In this document: piece by piece, positions 44,280 through 52,162 of the stretch | Position numbering within the stretch: position 1 is the first letter of the stretch | How the letters are laid out: each line of letters opens with the position of its first letter | Assembly (NCBI RefSeq): GCF_014640315.1 | Contig: NZ_BMGS01000001.1 | Coordinates: 645,648 to 709,647, forward strand | Length of the DNA: 64,000 bases | Direction: 5' to 3' | DNA from: Hymenobacter glacieicola | GTDB taxonomy: Bacteria > Bacteroidota > Bacteroidia > Cytophagales > Hymenobacteraceae | Translations under genes and position numbers: made by a program | Notes under the pieces: model-generated | Told to the model about the DNA's origin: nothing | The model's database searches: none | What the model saw: the letters and a program-made list of their open reading frames with translations, nothing else

Positions 44280-45002
44280 ATGGAACGCAAGATTTTTTTG
44301 AAAAGCTTATTTATAGGAGCCGTTTCGGCGCCGGCCGTACTGGCCGCGTGCGGTAAAGAGTCGGATGCCGTTACGCCCTCCACTACGGATACTACCGGGG
44401 GCACTACGGGCGGCACCACCAGCTGCGCCGTTGCGCCCACCGAAACCGAGGGCCCGTTCCCCACCAAAGTGCCGGCCTCCTACGTGCGCAGCGACATTAC
44501 CGACGGCCGCGCGGGCTACAAGATGACGGCCACCATCACCATTACCAACACCAACAACGGCTGCGCAGCCCTGGCCGGGGCGCTGGTGGATATCTGGCAC
44601 TGCGACGCCGAGGGCAACTACTCCGAGTACGGGGGCAGCGGCATGCAGTCCGTTAACTACACGGGCGTACACTTCCTGCGCGGCCGCCAAACCACCGACA
44701 GCAACGGGCAGGTAACGTTTACTTCCATCTTCCCCGGCTGGTACTCGGGCCGCGCTACCCACATGCACGTGCACGTGTACGCCGCCAACGGCACCTCCCT
44801 GAAAGTCACCCAGATTGCCTTTCCCGAGGGCGCCGGCTCGGCCGTAGCCGCCGTGAACGGCTACAAGAAGGGCCTGACGGGCTACACCGCCAATGCCACC
44901 GACAACGTGTTCCGCGACGGCGTGACCCAGGAGCTGGCCACCGTAACCGGCAACCTCACCGATGGCTTCCAGCTCGCCATCAGCTTCGGGGTAGCCGCGT
45001 AG
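44280..45002 (+). CDS. Secreted intradiol ring-cleavage dioxygenase-like lipoprotein
   Basis: A 240-residue lipoprotein (signal with lipobox VLAAC, Cys at about 24) followed by a Thr/Gly linker and an intradiol dioxygenase core. The core shows VAPTETEGPFP, ALVDIWHCDAEGNYSEYG and FLRGRQTTDSNGQVTFTSI. PGWYSGRATHMHVHV gives one Tyr and two His Fe(III) ligands. The second ligand Tyr is not certain by eye. Intracellular relatives open catechol or protocatechuate rings. Being lipid-anchored and without neighbouring catabolic genes, its substrate is unknown. Confidence 0.88.
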   Translation: MERKIFLKSLFIGAVSAPAVLAACGKESDAVTPSTTDTTGGTTGGTTSCAVAPTETEGPFPTKVPASYVRSDITDGRAGYKMTATITITNTNNGCAALAGALVDIWHCDAEGNYSEYGGSGMQSVNYTGVHFLRGRQTTDSNGQVTFTSIFPGWYSGRATHMHVHVYAANGTSLKVTQIAFPEGAGSAVAAVNGYKKGLTGYTANATDNVFRDGVTQELATVTGNLTDGFQLAISFGVAA

Positions 45003-45164
45003 TAGAGGGCCGGAAGTCGGTGCCGGCGTGGTTTGCAGCGGAAGGCACGCGCAATTCCCCTGGCTTACCGCCCACCCTGTTCGCCCTGTACTCACTCACT
45101 CGCTCACTTGCCGGAAAGCCCCGGAAGCTCACTGAACCGAACAGCTTTCCTTTTCACTGCCGCC

Positions 45165-45674
45165 ATGCCCGACCGGATTATCACCCTTTGCTACCGAAAA
45201 GTCATCGGCGCCAGTTCCGTGCAGCCCTGGGAGAAGCTGGTGTTCGAGGATACTTACCAGGAGTTTCGGCTGCAGGCTCAGCTGTATAATCCGGAGCACC
45301 GCTACCGCACGTTCGCGGAGTTGGTGCAGCAGGCACCAGGGGCAGACCAGTTGCCTTTTCTGGTGAGTGCTGCCGCCCGAGGCTACCTCCAGCAGCTCCG
45401 TGGGCTGGTGCCCGATGTAGTCAATAACCTGGGCAAGCACTTCCTGAAGTTCAGCCAGTTTCAGTTCGAAATCATCACCTCTGACCTCCAGGACAAAGCC
45501 CGCCACCAGGTAGCCATCAGCTTTTACTCCGAGCCCCTGCGCTGGCACGACACAGTGGGCAGCCTCCTGCTGGTATCCGAAGCGGCTGGCCCAGCCGCCA
45601 CAGAGGAGGTGCTCACGAACATGATTTCGCTGCAGCCCTACCTGAGCATTCACTCCCTGCACCAACTGGCCTAA
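45165..45674 (+). CDS. Hypothetical protein
   Basis: A 169-residue cytosolic protein starting MPDRIITLCYRKVIG. It has no recognised domain; the middle is helical (FAELVQQAPGADQLPF) and strands appear in FQFEIITSDLQDKARHQVAISFY. The start at 45165 is preferred, since the longer TTG frame begins in a CACT-rich spacer. It ends four bases before the start of the broken pirin-like gene, so they were once co-transcribed and may have been functionally linked. Confidence 0.75.
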   Translation: MPDRIITLCYRKVIGASSVQPWEKLVFEDTYQEFRLQAQLYNPEHRYRTFAELVQQAPGADQLPFLVSAAARGYLQQLRGLVPDVVNNLGKHFLKFSQFQFEIITSDLQDKARHQVAISFYSEPLRWHDTVGSLLLVSEAAGPAATEEVLTNMISLQPYLSIHSLHQLA

Positions 45675-45678
45675 GACC

Positions 45679-46090
45679 ATGAGCAAGCACACGCCCGGCC
45701 GCATCTACCTTGCCGAGCAGCACGGCCACCGGAGCACGCCCCAATCAAGCCGGAGCAGCGTGTTCTCCTTCGAGGGCTTCGCGGATGGGCACCTTTGAGC
45801 AACTAGAAAACGCGTTGGCTGAAGTAATACCCCGCCAGGTTGAGCAGTCTGAACCGTTCGGGTTGCCGTTTTCGCTGAGCTTGGGGCGTTTTGCGGGTCG
45901 GCAGGAAGCTCTCTACCGTCCTGCGCAAGCCGGTACCCTGGTTTTCGCCTACGTGCTAGCCGGCGCCTTTGAGGCCGAGGGCCGGCTGCTGCACGCCAAG
46001 GACGGCCTCGCGGTGTGGGACGTAGCCGAAGTTGAACTGGAGGCTCTTAGCAACAACGCGCTGATAGTCATGCTGGAGGTACCGGCTTAA
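45679..46090 (+). pseudogene. Decayed pirin/cupin-like gene
   Basis: Frame 1 from ATG 45679 encodes 39 residues (MSKHTPGRIYLAEQHGHR, then SSVFSFEGFADGHL) and stops at 45796-45798. The start fits the N-terminus of pirin-like proteins of related bacteria. From 45785 a second frame continues with LPFSLSLGRFAGRQEALYRP, LVFAYVLAGAFEAEG and ALIVMLEVPA, which fits the C-terminal cupin half. An intact relative would be roughly 230 residues, so about 90 middle residues appear lost, with a shift of frame. The assignment is from memory of the family and is moderately certain. Confidence 0.65.
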
Positions 46091-46500
46091 GCACGCTACT
46101 CTTCTACACGGTAGCGTTTCCTGCCTGGTGGGAAACCCGCCCGTCGCCTGACAATACCGCGTGAGGCTTCCCGTTGGGAGGGAAGGGGTAGTACGATAAG
46201 CCAAGGGTAGCCATTCCAGCATTTCCACGCCTCTGTTCTGTCATCCTGAGCTTGCAAAGGACCTTATTACGGTAGCACGGCCAGCGTAGCAACGACTCGT
46301 TATAGCGTACTCGTAAGGTCCTTCGCAAGCTCAGGATGACAGGCGGTTGGTAAGTGTGCTATTGGGCAGTAAGGTGGTAGAGTGTGCGGGCCTTAGCCAA
46401 TGGGCGGGCCGCTGCCACGGTTTTATATTGCCTGTTGACGCAGCTGAATGCTACCTGCTTTGCTACCGCTAAAACAGCTCGGTAGCCTCCCGAAGGAGAG
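46091..46500. other. 410-base spacer with one inverted repeat
   Basis: No gene is present. It contains copy D of the dispersed repeat (46238-46342). The rest carries no recognisable signal. It separates the convergent pirin relic and meaB. Confidence 0.65.
46238..46342. repeat. Intergenic inverted repeat, copy D
   Basis: Twenty-nine-base arms (46238-46266 and 46314-46342) differ at one position. Ends CTGTCATCCTGAG / CTCAGGATGACAG. The stem continues through a copy-specific CTTGC segment into AAGGACCTTA, shared with copies E and F. The 47-base loop contains GTAGCAACGACTCGTTA, similar to the loop of E and F. Confidence 0.85.
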
Positions 46501-47478
46501 CTACAGGCCCAGCAGTTCCTCGGCTGCGCCAAAGGCTGACTTACGACCGTCCATGACTTGTTGGCGCAGGGCGGGGAGGTGGGCGGCTACGTCGGGGCGG
46601 GCGTAAAAGCGCGTTTCCAGGGCTTCGCGGATGGTTTCGTGGAGCCAGTGCAGGTTCTGCTCCTGGCGGCGGCGCTGGAAGTAGCCGCTGGCCTGGGTCT
46701 GCTGCACGTACTGCTCCACCACGGCCCACACCTCCGGCACGCCCGCCCCCGACACGGCCGAGCTGGTCGTCACGACGGGGCTCCAGGCACTGGGGGCCAG
46801 CGGAAACAGGTGCAGGGCGTTCTGGTACTCGGCGCGGGCGCGGCGGGCGGCCTGCTCGTTGCCGCCGTCGGCCTTGGTGATGGTCACGGCGTCGGCCATT
46901 TCCATGATGCCCTTTTTGATGCCCTGCAGCTCGTCGCCGGCCCCGGCCAGCATCAGCAGCAGGAAAAAATCGACCATGCCGTGCACGGCCGTTTCGCTCT
47001 GGCCCACGCCCACAGTTTCCACAAAAATGACGTCGTGGCCCGCCGCTTCGCAGAGCACCAGGGCCTCGCGGGTGCTGCGCGTCACGCCGCCCAGGCTGCG
47101 GCCGGCGGGGGAGGGCCGGATAAAGGCCTGGGGGTGAGCGGCCAGCTCATTCATGCGGGTTTTGTCGCCGAGGATGCTGCCGCCGCTGCGCTGGGAACTG
47201 GGGTCTACGGCCAGCACGGCCAGGCGCTTGCCTTGCTCCCGCACCAGATGCAGCCCCAGCGCCTCAATGAACGTGCTTTTGCCTACCCCCGGCACCCCCG
47301 TGATACCTACCCGCACTGAGCGCCCGGCGTGAGGCAGCACCGCATCGAGCACCTGCTGGGCCAGGGTCTGGTCGGAGGGCAGGGTGCTTTCCACGAGGGT
47401 GATGGCCCGGCTGAGCAGCACGCGGTTGCCCGCCAGGATGCCGTCGGTGTATTCAGATACGGAAAAGCGCTTGGCCAT
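46501..47478 (-). CDS. meaB: Methylmalonyl-CoA mutase-associated GTPase
   Basis: A 325-residue G3E-family GTPase that protects and reloads adenosylcobalamin in methylmalonyl-CoA mutase. Motifs: VGITGVPGVGKSTFIEAL (Walker A, about 58-75), VDPSSQRSGGSILGDKTRM, FVETVGVGQSE (Walker B), FFLLLMLAGAGDELQGIKKG and VTITKADGGN (base specificity). The start at 47478 (MAKRFSVSEY) matches the usual N-terminus; the longer frame adds 20 residues. The mutase genes are not in the window. Confidence 0.95.
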   Translation of the reverse strand: MAKRFSVSEYTDGILAGNRVLLSRAITLVESTLPSDQTLAQQVLDAVLPHAGRSVRVGITGVPGVGKSTFIEALGLHLVREQGKRLAVLAVDPSSQRSGGSILGDKTRMNELAAHPQAFIRPSPAGRSLGGVTRSTREALVLCEAAGHDVIFVETVGVGQSETAVHGMVDFFLLLMLAGAGDELQGIKKGIMEMADAVTITKADGGNEQAARRARAEYQNALHLFPLAPSAWSPVVTTSSAVSGAGVPEVWAVVEQYVQQTQASGYFQRRRQEQNLHWLHETIREALETRFYARPDVAAHLPALRQQVMDGRKSAFGAAEELLGL

Positions 47479-47552
47479 GAGTGCAGAAACGAGACTGACC
47501 GAGAAAAGTAGCTCGCCAGCCGAGCAATACGGCTGCAAACTACCCCATATCG

Positions 47553-47560
47553 TACATTTG
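47553..47560 (+). promoter_or_regulatory. Promoter -7 box for the 47615 gene
   Basis: TACATTTG is a full TAnnTTTG match, 54 bases before the ATG. A clear -33 is not visible. Confidence 0.45.
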
Positions 47561-47614
47561 AAAAAATAGCCGCGGGCGCGCCGCCCCGTCTACTCGTCCT
47601 TACCTCGCTGCATC

Positions 47615-49015
47615 ATGGGCAAAAATTTCACCTCGCTTCTCACGGCCGGGCTGCTGGCTAGCGCGCTGCCGCTCTACGCCCAGAATGAGCTGAGCAACTT
47701 CACGGCCACGGGCCGCGGGGGCGTGGCTACCACCTTTGCCTCCGACTACCAGGCCATTGGCATCAATCCCGCCAACCTGGGGCGGGTAGGAGGCTCCACG
47801 GTGGCCTTTACCATCGGGGAGTTTGGGGCGGGGGCGGGTTCCCAGTCGCTGACGCGCCAGCAGTTAGGCAAGTTTATCTTCAATACCAGCCAAACCCTGA
47901 CCCTGTCCGACAAGCAGGAGCTGGCCCGCGCCTTCACCTCCGACAACGCCCTGAACTTCAACGCTGATGCTACTACCCTGGCCCTGGCCGTGCAGTTGCC
48001 GGTAATTGGGGGTATTGCCATCAGCAACCGGGTCCGGAGCGCCGGGCACGTGGCCCTAAATCAGAACGCGGCCGAAATTGCCTTCCTGGGCCGCAACGCG
48101 CCGATTTACACCGCGGCCAGCGCCGGCAACCTGCCCCTGGTAACGGAGGCCCTGGCCGGCACAGATTTGCAGCTGGCCGTAATGAACGAATTTAACCTGG
48201 CCTGGGGCACGCGCGTGCTCGATCTGCCGCTGCTGCAGGTGTCGGCGGGGGCAGGCTACCGCTACATTCAGGGCGTGGGCATCGTGGATATTCGGGTGCA
48301 GCCGGGCAGTCTGCGCGCCTACAGCTCCATGTCGCCGGTGTTCGACCTGAACTATGGCGCCATGGTTAACGATCCTACCTTTAACCTGCGCAACGGCGGC
48401 AGCGGCCTGCAGCCCGTCGGGAAAGGCCACGGCTTCGACCTGGGGCTGGCCGTGGAAGCGGGCAAGGCCGTGCGCCTGGGCGTGGCCGTGACGGACATCG
48501 GCCATATGACCTGGGAAGGCAACCTGCTCACGGCCAACGACCAGAAGCTGAAGCAGCTAAAGTCAGAGGGCATTGGCACGTACAACTTCATCAAGGAAGC
48601 GGCTGAAATCTTTGCTACTGGCACCGACAGCCTTTTTACTTACCAAACCGGCCAGGAGCGTCGGGCCGAGCTACCCACCAAGCTGCGGGCGGGCGCGGGG
48701 CTGCGCATCAGCGAGTTTTTCGAGGCGGGCCTTGATGTGACCTTGCCCCTGAACAACGTAGCCGGCAACATCACCACGCCCTTCATTGGGGCCGGCCTCG
48801 ACTACAAGCCCACCCGCTGGCTGCGCCTGAGCAGCGGCGTGACGGGCGGCGCCGGCTACGGGGTAAGTGTGCCCCTGGGCCTCACGCTGGCCACGAAAGT
48901 GTACGAAGCCGGCCTCAGCACCCGCGACGTAGCCGGCCTGCTGACCTCCAAAAACCCCTACCTCTCCGTAGCCGCCGGCTTTCTGCGGTTCAAGCTAGGT
49001 GGCAAAACGCAGTAG
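47615..49015 (+). CDS. DUF5723 family outer-membrane protein
   Basis: A 466-residue protein with signal peptide (NFTSLLTAGLLASALPLYAQ). The barrel-like pattern begins ATGRGGVATTFASDYQAIGINPANLGR, the typical opening of this family. It ends in LSVAAGFLRFKLGG with alternating hydrophobic strands. Fad L- or PorV-like proteins share the NPANLG motif, so an outer-membrane role is likely; the transported substrate is unknown. It is a single gene with its own promoter. Confidence 0.87.
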   Translation: MGKNFTSLLTAGLLASALPLYAQNELSNFTATGRGGVATTFASDYQAIGINPANLGRVGGSTVAFTIGEFGAGAGSQSLTRQQLGKFIFNTSQTLTLSDKQELARAFTSDNALNFNADATTLALAVQLPVIGGIAISNRVRSAGHVALNQNAAEIAFLGRNAPIYTAASAGNLPLVTEALAGTDLQLAVMNEFNLAWGTRVLDLPLLQVSAGAGYRYIQGVGIVDIRVQPGSLRAYSSMSPVFDLNYGAMVNDPTFNLRNGGSGLQPVGKGHGFDLGLAVEAGKAVRLGVAVTDIGHMTWEGNLLTANDQKLKQLKSEGIGTYNFIKEAAEIFATGTDSLFTYQTGQERRAELPTKLRAGAGLRISEFFEAGLDVTLPLNNVAGNITTPFIGAGLDYKPTRWLRLSSGVTGGAGYGVSVPLGLTLATKVYEAGLSTRDVAGLLTSKNPYLSVAAGFLRFKLGGKTQ

Positions 49016-49026
49016 CGGTGCAGTGG

Positions 49027-49062
49027 TGAGTGAGTGAGTGAGTGAGTGAGTGAGTGAGTGAG
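49027..49062. repeat. Tetranucleotide repeat (TGAG)9
   Basis: Nine perfect TGAG units lie 12 bases past the DUF5723 stop and six bases before copy E of the inverted repeat. A three-unit version lies at 50425-50436 beside copy F. Unit number is expected to vary between strains. Confidence 0.9.
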
Positions 49063-49068
49063 TAAAAA

Positions 49069-49178
49069 ACCGCCTGTCATCCTGACGAAGGAAGGACCTT
49101 ATTACGCCGGAACAAGTTGTTACAACGATGTTCGTTCCGGAGGGGTAAGGTCCTTCTTTCGTCAGGGTGACAGGCGGT
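49069..49178. repeat. Intergenic inverted repeat, copy E
   Basis: Thirty-three-base arms (49069-49101 and 49146-49178) differ at two positions. Ends TGTCATCCTGA / TCAGGGTGACA, copy-specific CGAAGGA and shared AGGACCTTA. The loop holds ACAACGATGTTCGTTC, nearly the same as in copy F. Confidence 0.88.
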
Positions 49179-49254
49179 GTATGGAAGTTCTTGGGTTGTC
49201 CACCAATCAACTCACCAGCTCAGTAATTCGCTAAATCACCGGATCACCATTTTC

Positions 49255-50355
49255 CTACTTCTCTGGCTCGGTGATAAAGCTGGGCAGGCCGAGCTTGCTG
49301 CGGCGACCCCCGAGCTTGAGGCCGTCATCAATGTACTTGGCGGCCTCCGAGTTAGGGTTTTGGATGATGCCCAGGAAAAGATTGTCCTCGCGGGCCACGT
49401 AGATGTTGCCGTCGGGGGCGCGCTGCAGGGAGCCTACCTTGCGGTTCGCCGATTTGCCGACTACCGTGGCTTTACCGGTTTTGAGGTCGAACTGGAAGAT
49501 CTGGGCCTGGCCGCCGCCTTCGCCGTTGCTGGAGCCGTAGAGCTTGGTGCCGTCGGGCGAGAATTCTACCCCGTAAGCTTCGGGGTAGGGAGCAAAGGCC
49601 TTCACGTTGCGCACCTGGCCCGTGCTTCGGTCGAAGTCGAACACCTCGTACTTGTTGGCTTCGCGCCAGAGGGCGACGGCCAGCTTTTTGCCATCGGGGG
49701 AAAACTTCATGGCCCCAATGGCATTGCGGCCGGGGCCGGCGTGCATGCTGCCCACGTTGCTCATAATGGGCTTGCTCTGCACCCCGTCGGCCGTTACCAG
49801 GAAGCTTACAAAGGCGTTGGAATTCCAGCGGTGAGCCACAATCCAGACGTCGCGGCCGTTTTGGTGGCGCACGGCGGCCAGCTTCTCAGCTACCGGCGTA
49901 ATGAGCAGGGCGTTGGCGCGGGGTACGTCGCCGAGGCCGTTCTCGCGGGTCATGTCCACAATGGAGTAGCGCAGGCCGTTGCTGCCGCCCTGGGCACCTA
50001 CCGTGAAGACGTAGAACACATTGCCGCTACCCGGGTCGGGCACCACCAGAGCACTTTGGGTGCTGGAGTTGGAGCCCATCAGCTTTTTACCGTTGGGCAT
50101 TACCTGGTGCTGGCGGTTGAACACAAACTCGCCGTTGGTGTAGAACAGCAGCTGGCCCTGCTGGTTGGTAGCCACCGCCGAGCCTTCGTAGGTTGTCATC
50201 TTGCTGGTAAGCAGCGGGGTAGGCGCGCCCCCGCCGGCCGGGAAGCTCAGCCCGGCCTGCTGACCAAACAGCCACACGGATTGTTCGCGCTGGGCCAGCG
50301 CCGCGCCGGGCAAAAGCAACGCCAGCAGCAGCGGCAAAAACGAAAGTCGTTTCAT
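49255..50355 (-). CDS. Secreted beta-propeller protein
   Basis: A 366-residue protein with signal peptide (MKRLSFLPLLLALLLPGAALAQ) and a WD40/PD40-like propeller: SVWLFGQQAGLSFPAGG (about 28-44), GSAVATNQQGQLLFYTNG, GAMKFSPDGKKLAVALWRE, YGVEFSPDGTKLYGSS and LQRAPDGNIYVARE. The opening WLFGQQAGL pattern also starts many Bacteroidota PKD/propeller surface proteins, here without a C-terminal sorting domain. The start at 50355 is preferred to an ATG three codons earlier. Confidence 0.85.
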   Translation of the reverse strand: MKRLSFLPLLLALLLPGAALAQREQSVWLFGQQAGLSFPAGGGAPTPLLTSKMTTYEGSAVATNQQGQLLFYTNGEFVFNRQHQVMPNGKKLMGSNSSTQSALVVPDPGSGNVFYVFTVGAQGGSNGLRYSIVDMTRENGLGDVPRANALLITPVAEKLAAVRHQNGRDVWIVAHRWNSNAFVSFLVTADGVQSKPIMSNVGSMHAGPGRNAIGAMKFSPDGKKLAVALWREANKYEVFDFDRSTGQVRNVKAFAPYPEAYGVEFSPDGTKLYGSSNGEGGGQAQIFQFDLKTGKATVVGKSANRKVGSLQRAPDGNIYVAREDNLFLGIIQNPNSEAAKYIDDGLKLGGRRSKLGLPSFITEPEK

Positions 50356-50455
50356 AGAAGTCAAAAAGAGCTACAGTCGGGTTATAACGCAATTTCGTGC
50401 CAAAATAGTGAGGCGGTGATTCGGTGAGTGAGTGAGTAAAGTGGATAAAGTATCT

Positions 50456-50561
50456 GTCATCTTGAGGCGGTAGCCGAATGACCTTATCACGTTCGCACAA
50501 GTCGTCACAACGATTTTCGTTCTTGCGTGATGAGGTCCTTCGGCTACCGCCTCAGGATGAC
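50456..50561. repeat. Intergenic inverted repeat, copy F
   Basis: Thirty-six-base arms (50456-50491 and 50526-50561) differ at three positions. Ends GTCATCTTGAG / CTCAGGATGAC. The stem interior GCGGTAGCCGAA is copy-specific. The loop CACAAGTCGTCACAACGATT matches the loop of copy E at most positions. Confidence 0.88.
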
Positions 50562-50597
50562 GAGCTTTTTTACTTACGACTTCACTTATTCACCAGC

Positions 50598-51140
50598 TCA
50601 CATCTCCCATTCGCCGGCCAGCAGGCGCGGAATCAGGGGTTGGATGATGCGGTAGCTGGCGCCCCAGAGCTGGTAGCCATTTCCTACCCGGTAGAAGGGC
50701 ACCAGATATGGGCCGGGCCAGCCGGCTAGCTGCCAGACTTCCTCGGTGTGGTTGGCCGCGTCGGCCAGGTGGCGGAGCGGAATTTCCAGCACCTCATCTA
50801 TTTCCGAGGTCTGCCACTGCCAGGCGGCTGGTCGCCGAATACGACCCAGAAACGGCGCAATACGAAAGCCGGAGGGCACATCTACCGTGGGCAGGGCCGC
50901 CAGCACCTCTACATCGGTGGGCGGCAGGTGTACTTCCTCGAAGGCCTCGCGCAGGGCAGTGGCTTGCAGGCTGGCATCGGTGGGCTCGTGCTTGCCGCCG
51001 GGAAAAGCCAGCTGGCCCGCGTGCACGCCAAAGGCCGCCCGGCGCACCATAACTACCTGCATTTCGCCCTGCGCATCGCGGAAAATAGGAACGAGGACGG
51101 CTGAATCGCGCAGGTTTTTGGGAATTGGAAAATCGGGCAT
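50598..51140 (-). CDS. Nudix hydrolase, CoA pyrophosphatase type
   Basis: A 180-residue Nudix enzyme. The Nudix box GGKHEPTDASLQATALREAFEEVHL (about 47-71) carries the REAFEE core, though the Gly usually after EE-x is His. The upstream VVMVRRAAFGVHAGQLAFP fits the CoA/NudL family motif, so hydrolysis of CoA or its derivatives to phosphopantetheine is likely. The start at 51140 (MPDFPIPKNLRDSAV) is preferred to a 15-residue longer frame. Confidence 0.9.
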   Translation of the reverse strand: MPDFPIPKNLRDSAVLVPIFRDAQGEMQVVMVRRAAFGVHAGQLAFPGGKHEPTDASLQATALREAFEEVHLPPTDVEVLAALPTVDVPSGFRIAPFLGRIRRPAAWQWQTSEIDEVLEIPLRHLADAANHTEEVWQLAGWPGPYLVPFYRVGNGYQLWGASYRIIQPLIPRLLAGEWEM

Positions 51141-51231
51141 AACGCAACAGCGCCGCCGCGGGAAAGTCCGCGGCGGCGCTGGCAAGGTACGGACCGGCGC
51201 CGGTTAGGTAGCGCGGCCGGGCACTGGCAGG

Positions 51232-52029
51232 CTAGTAGAGGTAGCTAAGCGCCGTGCGGTCGTTGGCATTGAAGGGGCGGCTCTGGCCCGAGCCGATGCA
51301 CGCCAGCATCCAGGAGTTGGGGTCGGCCGCGGCGGGCGTACCCGGAATCAGGATGGCGCCCACGGTGCTGGCGCCCTCATTGGCCGTTGAGCCGCCGCAG
51401 CTGTAGCTCCGGTCCATATAGTCGGTGTGGCGGAAACCAATGCAGTGGCCGATTTCGTGGGCCAGAATGGTAGCCAGATAGCCCTGTACCGGCGTGTTGC
51501 CAATGGCGCGGGAGTTCACTTTTACTTCGCCGTAGGGGTTGCCTTCGGTGGGAAAGCCAGCCGAAGCCAGGTAGCTGCCGTTACCGCGCACAATGCTGAT
51601 GGTGCCGCCCGAAGAAACCCGGCTGAAGGTCAGCTGCAGGCCCTGGGCGTTGTAACGGGCAATGGCTTCGTCAAGGCCGGCCACGTAGGCGCTGGGCAGC
51701 TGGCTGGAAATGCTCACGGTAATAACGCGCGGCAGGCCCGTTACCAGGTTGGTGGTGCGGTACTGCTCGGCTGTGCCCACGCGCAGCAGCTGCACGGCGG
51801 CGCGGCTGCTCAAATCGGCCGGCGACAGTACGATGTCACCTTCTACTACATAATTACCATCTTCGTCGCGCTGCACGTTATCGGCGCTAAAGCCAAGCTG
51901 ACGAATCTGGGTGAGGGCGTCGGCGCTAATGTCTTCGGCGTTGTTTACAACGGCTTCTTTTTCCGAGCAGCCGCTCAGCGCCGTTAGCATGGCGAAGCCA
52001 CCCATCAGGAGGTAGGAGGTGATTTTCAT
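51232..52029 (-). CDS. M57-type secreted zinc metalloprotease (HEIGH) lipoprotein
   Basis: A 265-residue lipoprotein (LTALSGC lipobox, Cys about 21) with the metzincin-like motif ILAHEIGHCIGFRHTDYMD (about 188-206). It belongs to the dual-action HEIGH (M57) family. Further Cys (SCGG, LACIG) may form a disulfide. It probably cleaves extracellular protein. An AT-rich spacer precedes it. It is a single gene. Confidence 0.9.
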   Translation of the reverse strand: MKITSYLLMGGFAMLTALSGCSEKEAVVNNAEDISADALTQIRQLGFSADNVQRDEDGNYVVEGDIVLSPADLSSRAAVQLLRVGTAEQYRTTNLVTGLPRVITVSISSQLPSAYVAGLDEAIARYNAQGLQLTFSRVSSGGTISIVRGNGSYLASAGFPTEGNPYGEVKVNSRAIGNTPVQGYLATILAHEIGHCIGFRHTDYMDRSYSCGGSTANEGASTVGAILIPGTPAAADPNSWMLACIGSGQSRPFNANDRTALSYLY

Positions 52030-52162
52030 AGAGTGTGTGAGGTTGTGTGAAAGGAAGGATTCAATGTATTCAAAATATCTATACTATAATTATTTTAACC
52101 TTATTTTAATGCTACAAGCTGAACAATAAGGTCTTAGCATTAACTGAATTGGAGGCGAGTGC

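Noticed and set aside
45033..45164. N-terminal extension of the hypothetical gene at 45165
   Set aside because: The extra 44 residues are translated from a CACT-rich spacer and begin at TTG; the ATG at 45165 starts the protein-like part.
49027..49062. TGAG repeat as a possible CRISPR
   Set aside because: It is a simple four-base tandem repeat without spacers.
49177..50427. Plus-strand frame of 416 codons opposite the propeller gene
   Set aside because: The minus strand encodes a signal peptide and propeller repeats; this frame also begins inside repeat copy E.
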